A stretch of 64,000 bases of DNA from Oidiodendron maius Zn (Eukaryota > Ascomycota > Leotiomycetes > Myxotrichaceae), in assembly GCA_000827325.1 (NCBI GenBank), contig KN832878.1, positions 682,001 through 746,000 of the forward strand, written 5' to 3'. The first letter of the stretch is position 1; each line of letters begins with the position of its first letter. Made by a program: the position numbers and the translations under genes. Below, in pieces: positions 11,337 to 21,423 of this stretch. Below the pieces are notes generated by a model. That model had not been told where the DNA came from, searched no databases, and was given only the letters and a program-made list of their open reading frames with translations.

Positions 11337-12690
11337 AGTAGGCCCAAGCAACCAGGCCGGAGAGATGAGTTTTAAAGAGACGAAAGCCCAACTCATTCTG
11401 TATGAGAATGCTCGATAACTTCTTTTGAATGAAACGAAACTCCTCGGATCTCCTCTCCTGTCTTGCTTGGTAAAATATTCCATCAATTTCGGCTTACGGC
11501 GACACTTAAAACACAGAAGGTAAGGCACAGTGAATTATAATCAACTATTGTCTAACAGGCGGTTTGCCTTCATATAATTTTAGTTTTCTGGAAGCAGGAA
11601 CAGTATTGGTGGTAGTACACCAGTAGCCATTATGGGCACAGCTAGAACAACGGGGACGTAACAGTTTGATAATAGATAGAGAAAGACTGTAAACTTCTCT
11701 CTGACTTATCTAGGCATCTTCATCGCGTCTCAAATATAGACATATTTTCCTTGATAAATAGAAATACGGTAACTACACATTGCAAATGTGTTTTCAATTC
11801 AGAGAGCATTGAACTTCACTTCTTACTCAAGGCCTTAGTTAAGAATTCTCGTAGATACAACGTGGTTAGAACCTAATTAGAGCATTTAATAAAGTGCTTA
11901 CGAAGGCATTTGTTTAAAGGGAAAGAAGCAGGGTGGTGTGAGTGTAAGGGGAGCCGGAAAGCGCGTAGATCGTAAATATGACTCAGAAATTACAATTGCT
12001 TGTAAGATATGACTATCTTATTAACGATCGTTAGTATTCCCGTACTAATACTACACTTCCACCTGTGGCTCTATCTTCGAGCCTATCTGTCGTGAGGCTG
12101 GTACAATACTGAGTTAAAGCCCGACCTTTAGCAGTAGATCTGCTTATTAGTATTGAGAATATTATTTTATGGAAGCACTATTAAAGTGCATGTATACCTA
12201 TAATATATTTATTATCACTAGCTTCTGTACAGTAAAACCTTGTATAGCCTGAGAAACACCCCTAAATCCATTTATTTACCCGTCAGGTGCACATCTGGTG
12301 GTTCGCTGGCAGGTCGCATTTGGCTGCGTGGCACGACTCAAAGCTACCCTTGGTGTGTGTAACGAGCGACACCCTAACGCAGGAGGGCCAAGAGACTAAG
12401 CCTCTATTTGTGCAATACTACTCCACTGCTGTAATCCTCTTGCGTGGTCCCTCCTGCTGTCTAACCTTCACTGTTAAACCCTTGTCTGGCCAACCCTTCA
12501 CTCTATACAAGAGACACCTGGCACTGCCTTAGATACTTTCTGTAATCACCTCTGGGCTATTAATAAAAATAAAGAGGTGAGGATAGTATAATAGATTGAA
12601 CGTATAAAATAGTCTATCTAAGGCACTAGAACTTACTATTGTTTATTCTATATATAGTCCATATAATCAAGCTGTCCGCATCTCGCCATT
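11337..12690. other. AT-rich gene-free stretch
   Basis: Long AT-rich sequence with no supported gene. A motif near 12228 (CAGTAAAACCTTGTATAG) resembles the ends of some fungal pogo/Fot1 transposons, but no matching partner end was found. The plus-strand frame at 12287-12532 has no recognisable domain. Confidence 0.35.
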
Positions 12691-12845
12691 ATGTTCATAA
12701 AGGCCTATTATGTCCTCTTAATCAGTGATAGCGTCTCTGCCCTACTAACTCAGCTTTATCATTTAAGCCACTGGGCTTCAATATGCTGGAAGGCTGCCGA
12801 AAAGCCTCAGTATAGTCGGGCGTATAGGCAACTCAGCATGTCGAT
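12691..12845 (+). mobile_element. Short LINE reverse-transcriptase relic
   Basis: The frame contains ALLTQLYHLSHWASICWKAA followed by KPQYSRAYRQLSM. This recalls the start of a Tad/I-type LINE reverse transcriptase (a T-x-L-F...CWK-x-A...KP-x-Y...AYRPISL pattern). The stretch normally holding VVIPLRKPNKPD appears shortened. Nothing else of the element can be read nearby. The call rests on one motif run and is tentative. Confidence 0.35.
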
Positions 12846-13649
12846 ACCGCCTTGTGCGATAGGGAGGAGAGAGGTTAGGCAAGAGCAAATCACGCATATC
12901 GCGGGCGAATACAATGGAGGTAGATGTATTGAGTGGGGTTTGAGGACTAGATCTGCGTTGCGATGCTGCAGACTCTGTAGAAAGTGAGCGGGGCCGAACT
13001 TCCAGCTAAGCAATGGTTGTCGCTAGCAAGAGAAAGAATCTCACAGTTGAGAAAGGAAGAAGGAAACTCTCAATGTACAAGCAAATCAGAAGTGGGCAGC
13101 ATTCGACACCTGCAACGTAGATTGGGGAAGCAGTATAGATAGCAGTGTGAGACGAGGGTAAGACAGAAGAATGTTGGGTAGGGCGGAGGAGTTCGAGGTC
13201 GGTGACCTGAGGAGGAATGCCCGGAGTTGCAAAATTTTGGAAGCAGCTATAGCCTGTTGGGGTGGCGGGAAGCTGCACCGGCATTCGGTGATGGCCTGTG
13301 ATCAGAAGGCTTATTTAACCCTTGCAGAAGCGCACAGCACAGCTGTGCGCTGTGCTATGCGCTACAGTTTCATTTGATGTCACAACACAGCTGTGCCGTG
13401 CTGATTTTGGCCAATCAGGGGTCAATCCGCCGTCGCCTAAATTTCATATATTATATACAGCAGTCAATTGCGTGATGACGAGAGCCAGCAAGATGAGCAG
13501 TGTCAAATGCAGCATATGTTAAATACCAAAACTTGGACAATATTTATATTCACTTCTTCAATATTCCAGTGTATGGCATCGCCAATTTCATCAGTAGAGT
13601 ACTAGCGGGAGCACACAGTGCATCCCTTCTCGCTCAACTCCTCCGGAAC
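12846..13649. other. Upstream region of the HET gene
   Basis: No supported gene. Two CAGCTG-centred palindromes lie at 13337-13348 (GCACAGCTGTGC) and 13386-13395 (CACAGCTGTG). A TATATACA stretch lies near 13450, about 200 bp before the HET start. Confidence 0.4.
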
Positions 13650-15926
13650 ATGAAACTGTTACACACCCAAACATATAGGCTGGATGAATTCTTTGACTGG
13701 GATTATCCCACCTACGCCATACTGTCCCATACATGGAGAAGCTATGACGCCCTAAGCTCATCACGTTTAGCATACGATCCAAGGCTCGATCGATGTCTAC
13801 CTGTTCACGAAAAGGTCATTCAAGCTTGCCAACAAGCCGATGCCAAGGGCATTCACCACCTTTGGGTAGATTCTCTGTGCATCGATGCATCTTCCACGGC
13901 CGACCTCAATGAGGCAGTCAATGGCTCCTTCCGATGGCTGAGGAAGTCCGCCCTGTGTCTTGTGTATCTGGACGACCTTCCGGCAGATGGATCGGTCTTG
14001 GGTGAGAACACTTGGAGACATTGCCGGTACTGGAGTCGAGCATGGACACTCCAGGAGCTGATCGCGCCGCCAAGGGTGGAGTTTTTCGATGCTAACTGGC
14101 AACACCGCGGCTCCAAGTCGTCTCCAGAGCTGCTACCTATTCTTGCCAACATCACTGGGATCACCAGCAGAGTACTGCTCGACTGCGACACGCTTTTCGA
14201 CATTTCCATAGCGGTGCGCATGTCTTGGGCAGCGGAAAGAAATGCCGGCCGCGAAGAAGACACGTCGTATTCTCTGATAGGTATCAGCGGAGTCGCCATG
14301 CCCGTCCGGTATGGTGAAGGCGCTGAGCAAGCATTCCTGCGTCTTCAGCAGAAAATATTGCTTGATACCAGGGACGGATCAATATTGGCTTGGCGCAGTA
14401 TCGACAAGCAAGACATCAGGGGACTCTTGGCTCGATCACCGTCAGAATTCCGCCATTTCGCGACCGGCCCAGCTACTACTCAACAAAGCCCATGGTCATT
14501 CGACGGCAAAGTCCGATTTAGCAGCAAAAGCATCGAGATGCAGTCATATGCTTCTCAATTGGGGCCAAACCTCCTCATGGAAATTGGACGATTTATGAGG
14601 GATGGTGGTCCTAGCGAAAAGGTTGGGGTGTACTTTCGAGAATGGAATGGTATATACGTTCGAGTCAATCCAGCATCTACAGTTGACCTCTCTGGAATTG
14701 TTGGGAGTTGCCACAGCATCCATGTAGCCCGGGACATCAATTTCCAAACATCTCTGAGAATCAAGGCCCAATTCACGATGGAGGAGACCAGTCAACTGAC
14801 ATTCCCACCAGAACCAGAATACAAATCTAGCACTCAACCCCGTCCCGGGGATTACCTTTCTGGAGTATCACCACTATTCACACTAGCTGGAATGAAGCGA
14901 GACCCGTTAGAACATCTTCAATCGCCCACTAGTGTACACCGACCTGCTTTGCACCAATTCATCGCCCCGGACACTCTAGACACACGGCATGGCGAGACGA
15001 CCTTGTGCTCGGACAGTGAGAGCGATTCGTACGAGGACCTTGAGAGCGATGATGACTGTTTACTTCATGAAGATAACGTTCAGCAAAATACCATGCATCC
15101 AGACCATGAGTACCAAAGCGTGCGAGCAGGTTTGGTGTTGTCCTGTTACGACAAGGCGGAGAAGTGGATAGCTTCCGCAAGGTATATTGCACCGCCAGAA
15201 AACAGACACTTGTCTTACAATCCCAACATAACAAGAGATTGGAAATCCCGACCAATATATCTGCAGGAGGAAGATTCAGATGATTCACGACTGGTCATTG
15301 TGTCCCCTATCGATGGATATTTCCATTTGGCATGTCCAATCTACGCCTTTGATCCTGTTCAGAACTTGCAATGCTTGCTGAAGGAAGACCTGAGAACCAT
15401 CAGAGATGTCATGGTTCATCTCCGACGCCATCACATGCGACCACCATACTGCCCAACATGCTGTCAGACGTTTCGGAAGATGATAGACCGCGACGAGCAC
15501 ATCCGCGCGAGGTCGTGCAAACTCCAAAAGTTGATCAAAGTCGAGGGGATCAACCAGCATCAGAAGGCGAAGCTATCGAGGCGAGACAATCCACGGCTAA
15601 GCGAGGAGAAGAGATGGCTCCGACTCTTTTCCACGATTTTCCCTGGCGCTAAATCCAATCCGTCGCCTTATCTTAAAGACGGTATTGGGCTAGTAGTGTC
15701 ACTCCTTCGGGACTATTGGTCTAGCAACGGCCAGCAGTGCGTTTCAGAGTACCTATCGGATCGTGGCCTACTTCATCGGGACGGGCCGGATGAGGACAGA
15801 GCCTTAGCTGCACTTCATTCTCTGACCCTGGCGGACTTGTTCGAGAAGTTTCTCCATGAACAGCAAGCGCAAGTGGGAGACCAGCCAGCTCAAGAAGAGG
15901 GGGAAGTTGAGGGTAAGGATGCCTGA
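13650..15926 (+). CDS. HET-domain protein with C-terminal CPFYK-type zinc-finger module
   Basis: Single-exon frame of 758 aa. I take the ATG at 13650 (MKLLHTQTYRLDEFFDW) because HET proteins normally start this way; the frame is open 50 codons further upstream. HET blocks are YAILSHTW, then GIHHLWVDSLCID, then a WLRKSALCLVYLDDLP stretch and WSRAWTLQELIAP. The NTSYSLIGI-like block (DTSYSLIGISGVAMPVRYGE) follows. HET domains drive incompatibility cell death after fusion of unlike hyphae. An acidic Asp/Ser-rich linker lies near residues 450-490. Residues about 562-625 hold CPIYAFDPVQNLQCL...HLRRHH...YCPTCCQTF...H...C, a zinc-binding module also found in the next two genes. This may be a recognition or DNA-binding tail. 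Confidence 0.88.
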   Translation: MKLLHTQTYRLDEFFDWDYPTYAILSHTWRSYDALSSSRLAYDPRLDRCLPVHEKVIQACQQADAKGIHHLWVDSLCIDASSTADLNEAVNGSFRWLRKSALCLVYLDDLPADGSVLGENTWRHCRYWSRAWTLQELIAPPRVEFFDANWQHRGSKSSPELLPILANITGITSRVLLDCDTLFDISIAVRMSWAAERNAGREEDTSYSLIGISGVAMPVRYGEGAEQAFLRLQQKILLDTRDGSILAWRSIDKQDIRGLLARSPSEFRHFATGPATTQQSPWSFDGKVRFSSKSIEMQSYASQLGPNLLMEIGRFMRDGGPSEKVGVYFREWNGIYVRVNPASTVDLSGIVGSCHSIHVARDINFQTSLRIKAQFTMEETSQLTFPPEPEYKSSTQPRPGDYLSGVSPLFTLAGMKRDPLEHLQSPTSVHRPALHQFIAPDTLDTRHGETTLCSDSESDSYEDLESDDDCLLHEDNVQQNTMHPDHEYQSVRAGLVLSCYDKAEKWIASARYIAPPENRHLSYNPNITRDWKSRPIYLQEEDSDDSRLVIVSPIDGYFHLACPIYAFDPVQNLQCLLKEDLRTIRDVMVHLRRHHMRPPYCPTCCQTFRKMIDRDEHIRARSCKLQKLIKVEGINQHQKAKLSRRDNPRLSEEKRWLRLFSTIFPGAKSNPSPYLKDGIGLVVSLLRDYWSSNGQQCVSEYLSDRGLLHRDGPDEDRALAALHSLTLADLFEKFLHEQQAQVGDQPAQEEGEVEGKDA

Positions 15927-16366
15927 TACCTTTTATTTATCTTGCATCCTAAGTATACGTTTTCGGGGGGATTATTTTACAGCATTAGTTATCGCATTGG
16001 CCTTTAGGAGTCTAGCATCATTGCGTGGGAATGGAGAAGGAGTGGAGGGTGACAATAATTCAGGAAGCATATGCGTGCGCCTTCAATTCAAATCATTTCC
16101 CAGAGGACTGCTGGATCACATAATCAATTCATGGAGTTGACAAGCGCGAAGTCAACTACCTCGTGGTACTATAAGGACACAAGATTGGGGCAAAGGAGCC
16201 CATGAAACTACAGGGCCTAAATACCCCAAGTCTGATGAAAACCGAAGAATGGGGTCTGTCGCTGCAATCGTGAACAGACATTCGTCGGGTTTCATATTTG
16301 TCCTGATAGCTAAGCCCCATGTAGATATCAGATACCAAACAAATCTTCTGTAATTAGTTACCGTGG
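15927..16366. other. Spacer between convergent genes
   Basis: 3' flanks of the HET gene and of the minus-strand zinc-finger gene. No further gene is seen. Confidence 0.4.
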
Positions 16367-17677
16367 CTAAGGAGCTTGGCGGTTTTCAGGTTGTTCGCCA
16401 TAGACTGCCTCAAAATTCAAGTCAAGTTGTTCGGTGGCTGATGCTTCGGCAGGGGCAATGTCTCCCAGGAAATCACTATTCTCAGGGGCTGAGAATGTGC
16501 TCGGCCCATCATCCGGCGCGTAAAGCCAGGTCCAAAAGGGAGGGTCCCCGCCAGGCGGCATTCTCGGGTCCGTTGGAGCCCTCCCAACCAGATTGGCAGG
16601 GTCTACAGTGGAGAGCAGCGTGTCGGGAGCATCCTGGCTACTAGGAGCGGCGACCGACTGGTTGGGTAAGCGCCTAGAGCGTTGGGGCATGGCTTGGTAA
16701 TTGTAAAAATGAGGCATAAGTTCATACGTGAGATCCCGTGCAGCCTCCAAATCCAGCGAAGGGACGCGATGCTGTAACACATCAACGATCGTATCTATGC
16801 CCTGGAGCTCAGCATTACCTCGGAGGATGTTTGCGGGCTCAGCGATGCTGGACTCTACATAAACCGATATTGGTCGTGGATGCCCAGTGAAATGCCGGTC
16901 CCACATGTGCAGCCATGATTCTTCATCAGTATCTCCTCTGTGCATTCTACAGAGATCAGCCAATTCGCCCTCGTCGAATTCATCGTGCTCATTGCTTCTT
17001 TGCTGGCATGTATTGTCTCGGGTATGGGCGACCCATTCTTCCTCCGAAGGGAAGACCGCCCAGCAGATTGGACAACGCCACTCGGAGAGGCGATGGCAGC
17101 GCCGAATGTGTTGCCGGACAGCATTGAAGTCCGTAAGTTCGTATTTCCTATAGCAACGCCAGTACCTTCTCGGGTCGAGTTTGTAGAATGGGCAGGCCAG
17201 GAAGGATTGCGCATCATATTTTTTGGTATTTTTATTTTTGTGGGGGGCTTTTGGTTCGCTGTCGCCGCTGTCGTGATCGGAGCCTTCGTTTTCTGTCTGT
17301 TCCCGTGGTCGCTTGGCTCTCCTTTTCCCTCTGGACTGGCGGGTAGCAGCTGGTGGGTGGGACACAGTTTGTGGAACCAGTTGCCCTGAAGCTGGTGTGC
17401 CTGGGGCCAAGCAGTTGCCAGCAAGAGTCCAACCAGTGCTAATCTTTGCTGCGGGTAGTGGAGCTAGTAGAGACTGAAGCAAGCCGCGGCGGATGAGGAG
17501 CGCAGCAAGTTGGCCATCCGGCAGGATCAGCGCTGCTGTGGTAGGAGCCCCATATGCCTTGCTGGAATGGAGTGCAGTTGCGATAATCAGCTTGGGTGTG
17601 CTAAACCCGTATGGCGATAAAGGGCGGGCATCTGGCGGGGTCTCCGTTCCTACGGAAGCCTGTGTTAGCGGTACCAC
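16367..17677 (-). CDS. CPFYK-type zinc-finger protein (5' end unresolved)
   Basis: Open frame of about 436 codons on the minus strand. It has a basic, low-complexity stretch (RGKRRAKRPREQ) and then ACPFYKLDPRRYWRC with two later fingers, HIRRCH and WRCPICWAVFPSEEEWVAHT. This is the same module as in the HET gene and the gene at 19543. After it come an acidic stretch, a Trp-rich WLHMWDRHF...HPRPISVYV segment shared in outline with the gene at 19543 (YGVWDTIFSG...RPESPYL), and a Pro/Ser-rich tail. The first codon of the open stretch is GTG and no in-frame ATG follows before the module, so at least one 5' exon is missing from my model. A candidate start is MSSFIVFSLPNSMQ near 17838 with a GTGAGC donor. 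Function is unknown; it is probably nuclear. Confidence 0.65.
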   Translation of the reverse strand: MVPLTQASVGTETPPDARPLSPYGFSTPKLIIATALHSSKAYGAPTTAALILPDGQLAALLIRRGLLQSLLAPLPAAKISTGWTLAGNCLAPGTPASGQLVPQTVSHPPAATRQSRGKRRAKRPREQTENEGSDHDSGDSEPKAPHKNKNTKKYDAQSFLACPFYKLDPRRYWRCYRKYELTDFNAVRQHIRRCHRLSEWRCPICWAVFPSEEEWVAHTRDNTCQQRSNEHDEFDEGELADLCRMHRGDTDEESWLHMWDRHFTGHPRPISVYVESSIAEPANILRGNAELQGIDTIVDVLQHRVPSLDLEAARDLTYELMPHFYNYQAMPQRSRRLPNQSVAAPSSQDAPDTLLSTVDPANLVGRAPTDPRMPPGGDPPFWTWLYAPDDGPSTFSAPENSDFLGDIAPAEASATEQLDLNFEAVYGEQPENRQAP

Positions 17678-19542
17678 ACAGTAGGTTGACTCGCAGCGGG
17701 ATGATTAGCGGGGGATTTGCAGGGAGCACGCGCTGCGATTAGCGGGGTGTTGCTCACGCTTTCCTCGAGACAACAGTCGGGCGCCTTCACTGGTGTTTTG
17801 CATAGAGTTGGGGAGCGAGAATACAATGAACGAAGACATTGCCTGAGATTGCCTCGTCTCTTTGGTCCGCCTGTCGATATTCTTTCGATCCGAACATTCT
17901 TGGACCCGTTCCGACGGCACGATCCGGCAACGGGCGCCATCCCGCTCGGGATTCGGGCGTGACGGCAGAAGGCAGATTGTGGTCTCCATGACAGGAAGGG
18001 GGATTTCCAAGAAGCTTCCGTGCGGCACAAGTAGGTCGCAAGGCATACAGATCGCCAAGTATTGTGTCGCCTTGGATTAAAGAGACTCTCTCTCTAGAGG
18101 TTGTAGGATACAGAAGAGAATCGGTGAACCGAAACATCAAATGCCAGAGACCAGCAGACTTTTGACCCCCAACAAGAAGCGTCACAAATGTTTCCCATGG
18201 CCCTTTGCTGTACAATTGTTGTGGAAGCGTTCCCGTACTCGGGGTGTTCGCTGGCGGGTCGGGAAAACGACCAATTGCCCTCGACGTGTGCCCTTCAATT
18301 TCTAGGTTCCATACCAAGGGACCTTGATTGGCGAGGAGGGGTGTCTGGCATGCTGTGTGGAGGTAGCTCATGGGACTTTACCTGGCGATATTTCAATCAC
18401 ATTTCCAAATTGCATTGCAAGAAGCATCTTTATAGGACGCAAGAGGTATTATTTGGGCAGAAATGCCAGGGGTGCGATGTACAAGTTATCAGAACAAAAG
18501 TTGTAACTTCGACGGCATGTCGTCAATGAACTTGGCGGGACGAGACGACCCGGAAACATTTGTTTCTCCCAGTCAGTTTCGGGCCGACGAGAACCTGGCG
18601 TGAACAATTGTCAAGCAGTTTGTAGGCAAATTTGCAGAAGATAACCCCAGATTGCCCCTGGGGCAGTAAATTGAAAATCTCACAGTCGGATTTGGCTGCA
18701 CAAACTGTACCAGAAACGATCAATTCCACCACCATCTTGCGCCTACACACACGCTGTTAATCGAATTGCCGTGATCGAGAACAACCATGGGCGCAATCGT
18801 GAGGTATGTCCACCACCCGTCCCATGTCTAGATTTGCCATTGACTATCTCGAAGCCGGCGGTCACATGAGAGCTCCCTGAGAGCGATTCGGCTCCGGCAG
18901 TGGCTATCAGATAACAGTCTGGCCATCCAGGGCCGACTGTTGGTAGGCCGCCACGCCACACAGCACCAGCCACAGAAATCCAGGACTGCGCCGCGACAGC
19001 CTCGACCACAAGCATGCCAGAAGGAGTAGAGCCGGATGGGCCGCCAATTGGCTGGCATGGGTTTTCTAGTTGCGGCGACTGAGTGTAAGGGGGAGACGAC
19101 GACCCTAGTACCTGATGCTGGGTGCGCCACGCAACCTCTGGTGGGGCGGGGCGTTTGGCCAGCACAATTGTACTGTTACATATCCACGATCTACTTGCAC
19201 AGCTTAGTACTCATTTAAGTGAGGCTGGTTGCTCCAAGAGAAATGTTTAAAGGCCGTATTGATTGTTATTCTGGTTATAATATCGTCCCAGATATCCTAT
19301 CGTACGAGGTAGGTCGCGCGTACAGTTCACATGCATCCCAGGCATCGGCACCGGAGCATCGGCGGGCCGGTGGAACGCAGTAGCGCATGCTTGGGCCCTG
19401 AACAAATGTACGGGAACAACACGCCAGTCATCTTCCAGCCTAAGCTCCCAAGCCTGTTGCCATTCTCACCACGGACCTTCTGAATCTGACCTTCTTTGGA
19501 GATAAGTTCATTTCACTCTGCTCGAGGCTCCCAACTACGGTT
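17678..19542. other. Gap between divergent zinc-finger genes
   Basis: It probably contains the 5' exon(s) of the minus-strand zinc-finger gene and the promoter of the gene at 19543. Minus-strand frames at 17787-18371 (true ATG, 194 codons) and 18743-19165 show no family motif and may be chance. No TATA box stands out. Confidence 0.35.
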
Positions 19543-21423
19543 ATGGTTCAGACACACCTCTCGGTGATCTCGCATTCTTCTACCGAACAACTCGTTCTTC
19601 GACTACCTAGCTGCCTGTATCCGGACGACCGCGGCCCCAACTCGGACATGATGGTGCGCAAAAGGTCGCAGGCATCTTCGTCTTCAGTGACAACAGCCTC
19701 ATCCTCAAAGAGGTCGGCAGCACAATTATCTGAGAAGGATTTCGCCTTGTTGGTTAATTACGATCATGATTTTGGTTGCCGACCTTTGCATACGGGACAG
19801 TTGTGTGCCGTAGGAAGCCAATTTGCCGGTCAACTTTATCAGTCGGGTAGGGCCTCCTGGCCTCCATTAAGCATTTTTCTAACCGCCCATATAGTTCCTC
19901 ATGATGCCGCCATTCCTGACGACGTTACAGCTAATCAACCTGATATTTCGTTGGGGAACAAACTTGTGGATGCCCACCAGAGGGGTAAGGATATTCCACC
20001 ATGCGACTCTTTTTCTCGACGACAAGGCCAGCCATATAATACAGCAAAGACACTTAATTCTAGCCCGCAAATCCATCAAGGACCTATTCAACCCCGAATG
20101 GATGAGAAGTTGGCACCCTCGGTTGCCTTCGCAAATCCAACTTGTGGCGACGACCCTGTGCACCTTACGCCAGCGCCAACTGAACACGTTATTCCGTCTT
20201 CTTCCTTGCCGGACCATGAAGGCTTGTCCAGGCCTTCTCTTGGCTTGGAGGGTACTGGAATGCTTTCATCTCTTCGATCACAGGTCCCACGCAAACGACA
20301 GCGAGTAAAGAGTGGTTATAGTATAAATGATGGCGACGAAGAAATTGGCTCTGACGACAACTACTACATCACCAGCAAACTGCCTGCACATACGGGTGAT
20401 GATTGCACGCGAGGATACGCATGCCCCTTTTTTAAGCGGGACCCGGTACGCTACATGGATTGCCTGACTCGTAAGTTGACTCGTATTCGAGATGTCAAGC
20501 AACATATCGAACGGCGGCACACACAGCCCCGGTTCTCTTGCCCAGTTTGCTATGGAAACTTCTCCTCAGCGCAAGACCGTGATGACCACATTCGATCTCG
20601 GTGCTGTGTACCTCGAAGTCCTATAGCAATCGATAGCCTTGATGGCGTTTCGCGAGAGACGCTGAAACTTCTAAAAAGTAGGGTCAGCAGAACTTTAGCA
20701 CGGGAACAATGGTACGGCGTCTGGGATACCATTTTTAGTGGCGTTACCAGACCTGAGAGCCCATATCTTGATAGCACAATAGAGGAAATCATTGGGATAA
20801 TACGAAACCTCTGGGAGCGTGAAGCCGTCCAGATCCTTTCAAACTTCCCAAAGAGGAAGCAGATACAATCTAGAGATAACGCCGATGCTACGCAACTTAT
20901 ATCGGAACTCTTGCGTGACTTACAGGTCCATTCTAGAAAAGTAATCCGCGAAGAAACACCCGCAGAAAGTCCTAGCTCGGCTTTAAGCAATCATAGAGAC
21001 AGAGCCCAAACTAATCACGAGCTCTCAGCACCATCCTCTCGAGAAACGTCAGTCCCATTCCAATTCCCGTCAAACAGCGGGGCTGGCAATGACTTGCTGG
21101 TTCCCAGTCAGCAAGGTAGATCAAGGGTGCCGTTCGTTTCGGAACTGCCAGGCAGTAGCTCGTGCTTTCAAGCTGGTGAGCTCCCGACTGTTCAGGGCAA
21201 TTACTTCGACACAGAAATGTATGAAGACGACATGCCGGGATTTGACTACTCCTTTGGTAGCGATATAGTACCGTATCACTTGGCTTCGATACAGGCTCAA
21301 GCAAACTTCGCTAGTAACATCCCCCAATCTTTCCAATTGGGCTCAATACCGTATCAAACAAACTTGTCTTTGCGAAGCGACAGGGAGGATTATGGTGACT
21401 ATTACACTCCTGTTAGCTTTTGA
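19543..21423 (+). CDS. CPFYK-type zinc-finger protein, third member of the local family
   Basis: Single-exon model of 626 aa from the ATG at 19543. The N-terminal 280 residues are Ser/Pro/Gln-rich and look disordered. Residues about 290-355 hold YACPFFKRDPVRYMDC, then RIRDVKQHIERRH, RFSCPVCYGNF and HIRSRCC: Cys and His spacing as in the HET gene and the gene at 16367. A region with WYGVWDTIFSGVTRPESPYL and IIGIIRNLWERE follows. The C-terminal 180 residues are low complexity. It is a likely nucleic-acid or protein-binding zinc protein of unknown role. An in-frame intron in the weakly conserved N-terminus cannot be excluded. Confidence 0.72.
   Translation: MVQTHLSVISHSSTEQLVLRLPSCLYPDDRGPNSDMMVRKRSQASSSSVTTASSSKRSAAQLSEKDFALLVNYDHDFGCRPLHTGQLCAVGSQFAGQLYQSGRASWPPLSIFLTAHIVPHDAAIPDDVTANQPDISLGNKLVDAHQRGKDIPPCDSFSRRQGQPYNTAKTLNSSPQIHQGPIQPRMDEKLAPSVAFANPTCGDDPVHLTPAPTEHVIPSSSLPDHEGLSRPSLGLEGTGMLSSLRSQVPRKRQRVKSGYSINDGDEEIGSDDNYYITSKLPAHTGDDCTRGYACPFFKRDPVRYMDCLTRKLTRIRDVKQHIERRHTQPRFSCPVCYGNFSSAQDRDDHIRSRCCVPRSPIAIDSLDGVSRETLKLLKSRVSRTLAREQWYGVWDTIFSGVTRPESPYLDSTIEEIIGIIRNLWEREAVQILSNFPKRKQIQSRDNADATQLISELLRDLQVHSRKVIREETPAESPSSALSNHRDRAQTNHELSAPSSRETSVPFQFPSNSGAGNDLLVPSQQGRSRVPFVSELPGSSSCFQAGELPTVQGNYFDTEMYEDDMPGFDYSFGSDIVPYHLASIQAQANFASNIPQSFQLGSIPYQTNLSLRSDREDYGDYYTPVSF

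Noticed and set aside
12228-12270. CAGTAAAACCTTGTATAG-like transposon end
   Set aside because: It resembles some fungal pogo/Fot1 ends, but no inverted partner or transposase was found within reach.
17787-18371. 194-codon minus frame with a true ATG
   Set aside because: No recognisable domain, and composition like the flanks. Parts may be 5' exon or UTR of the zinc-finger gene, but I cannot support it as a gene.
18743-19165. 140-codon minus frame next to the third zinc-finger gene
   Set aside because: No domain. A GC-rich promoter-like region opens several frames by chance.
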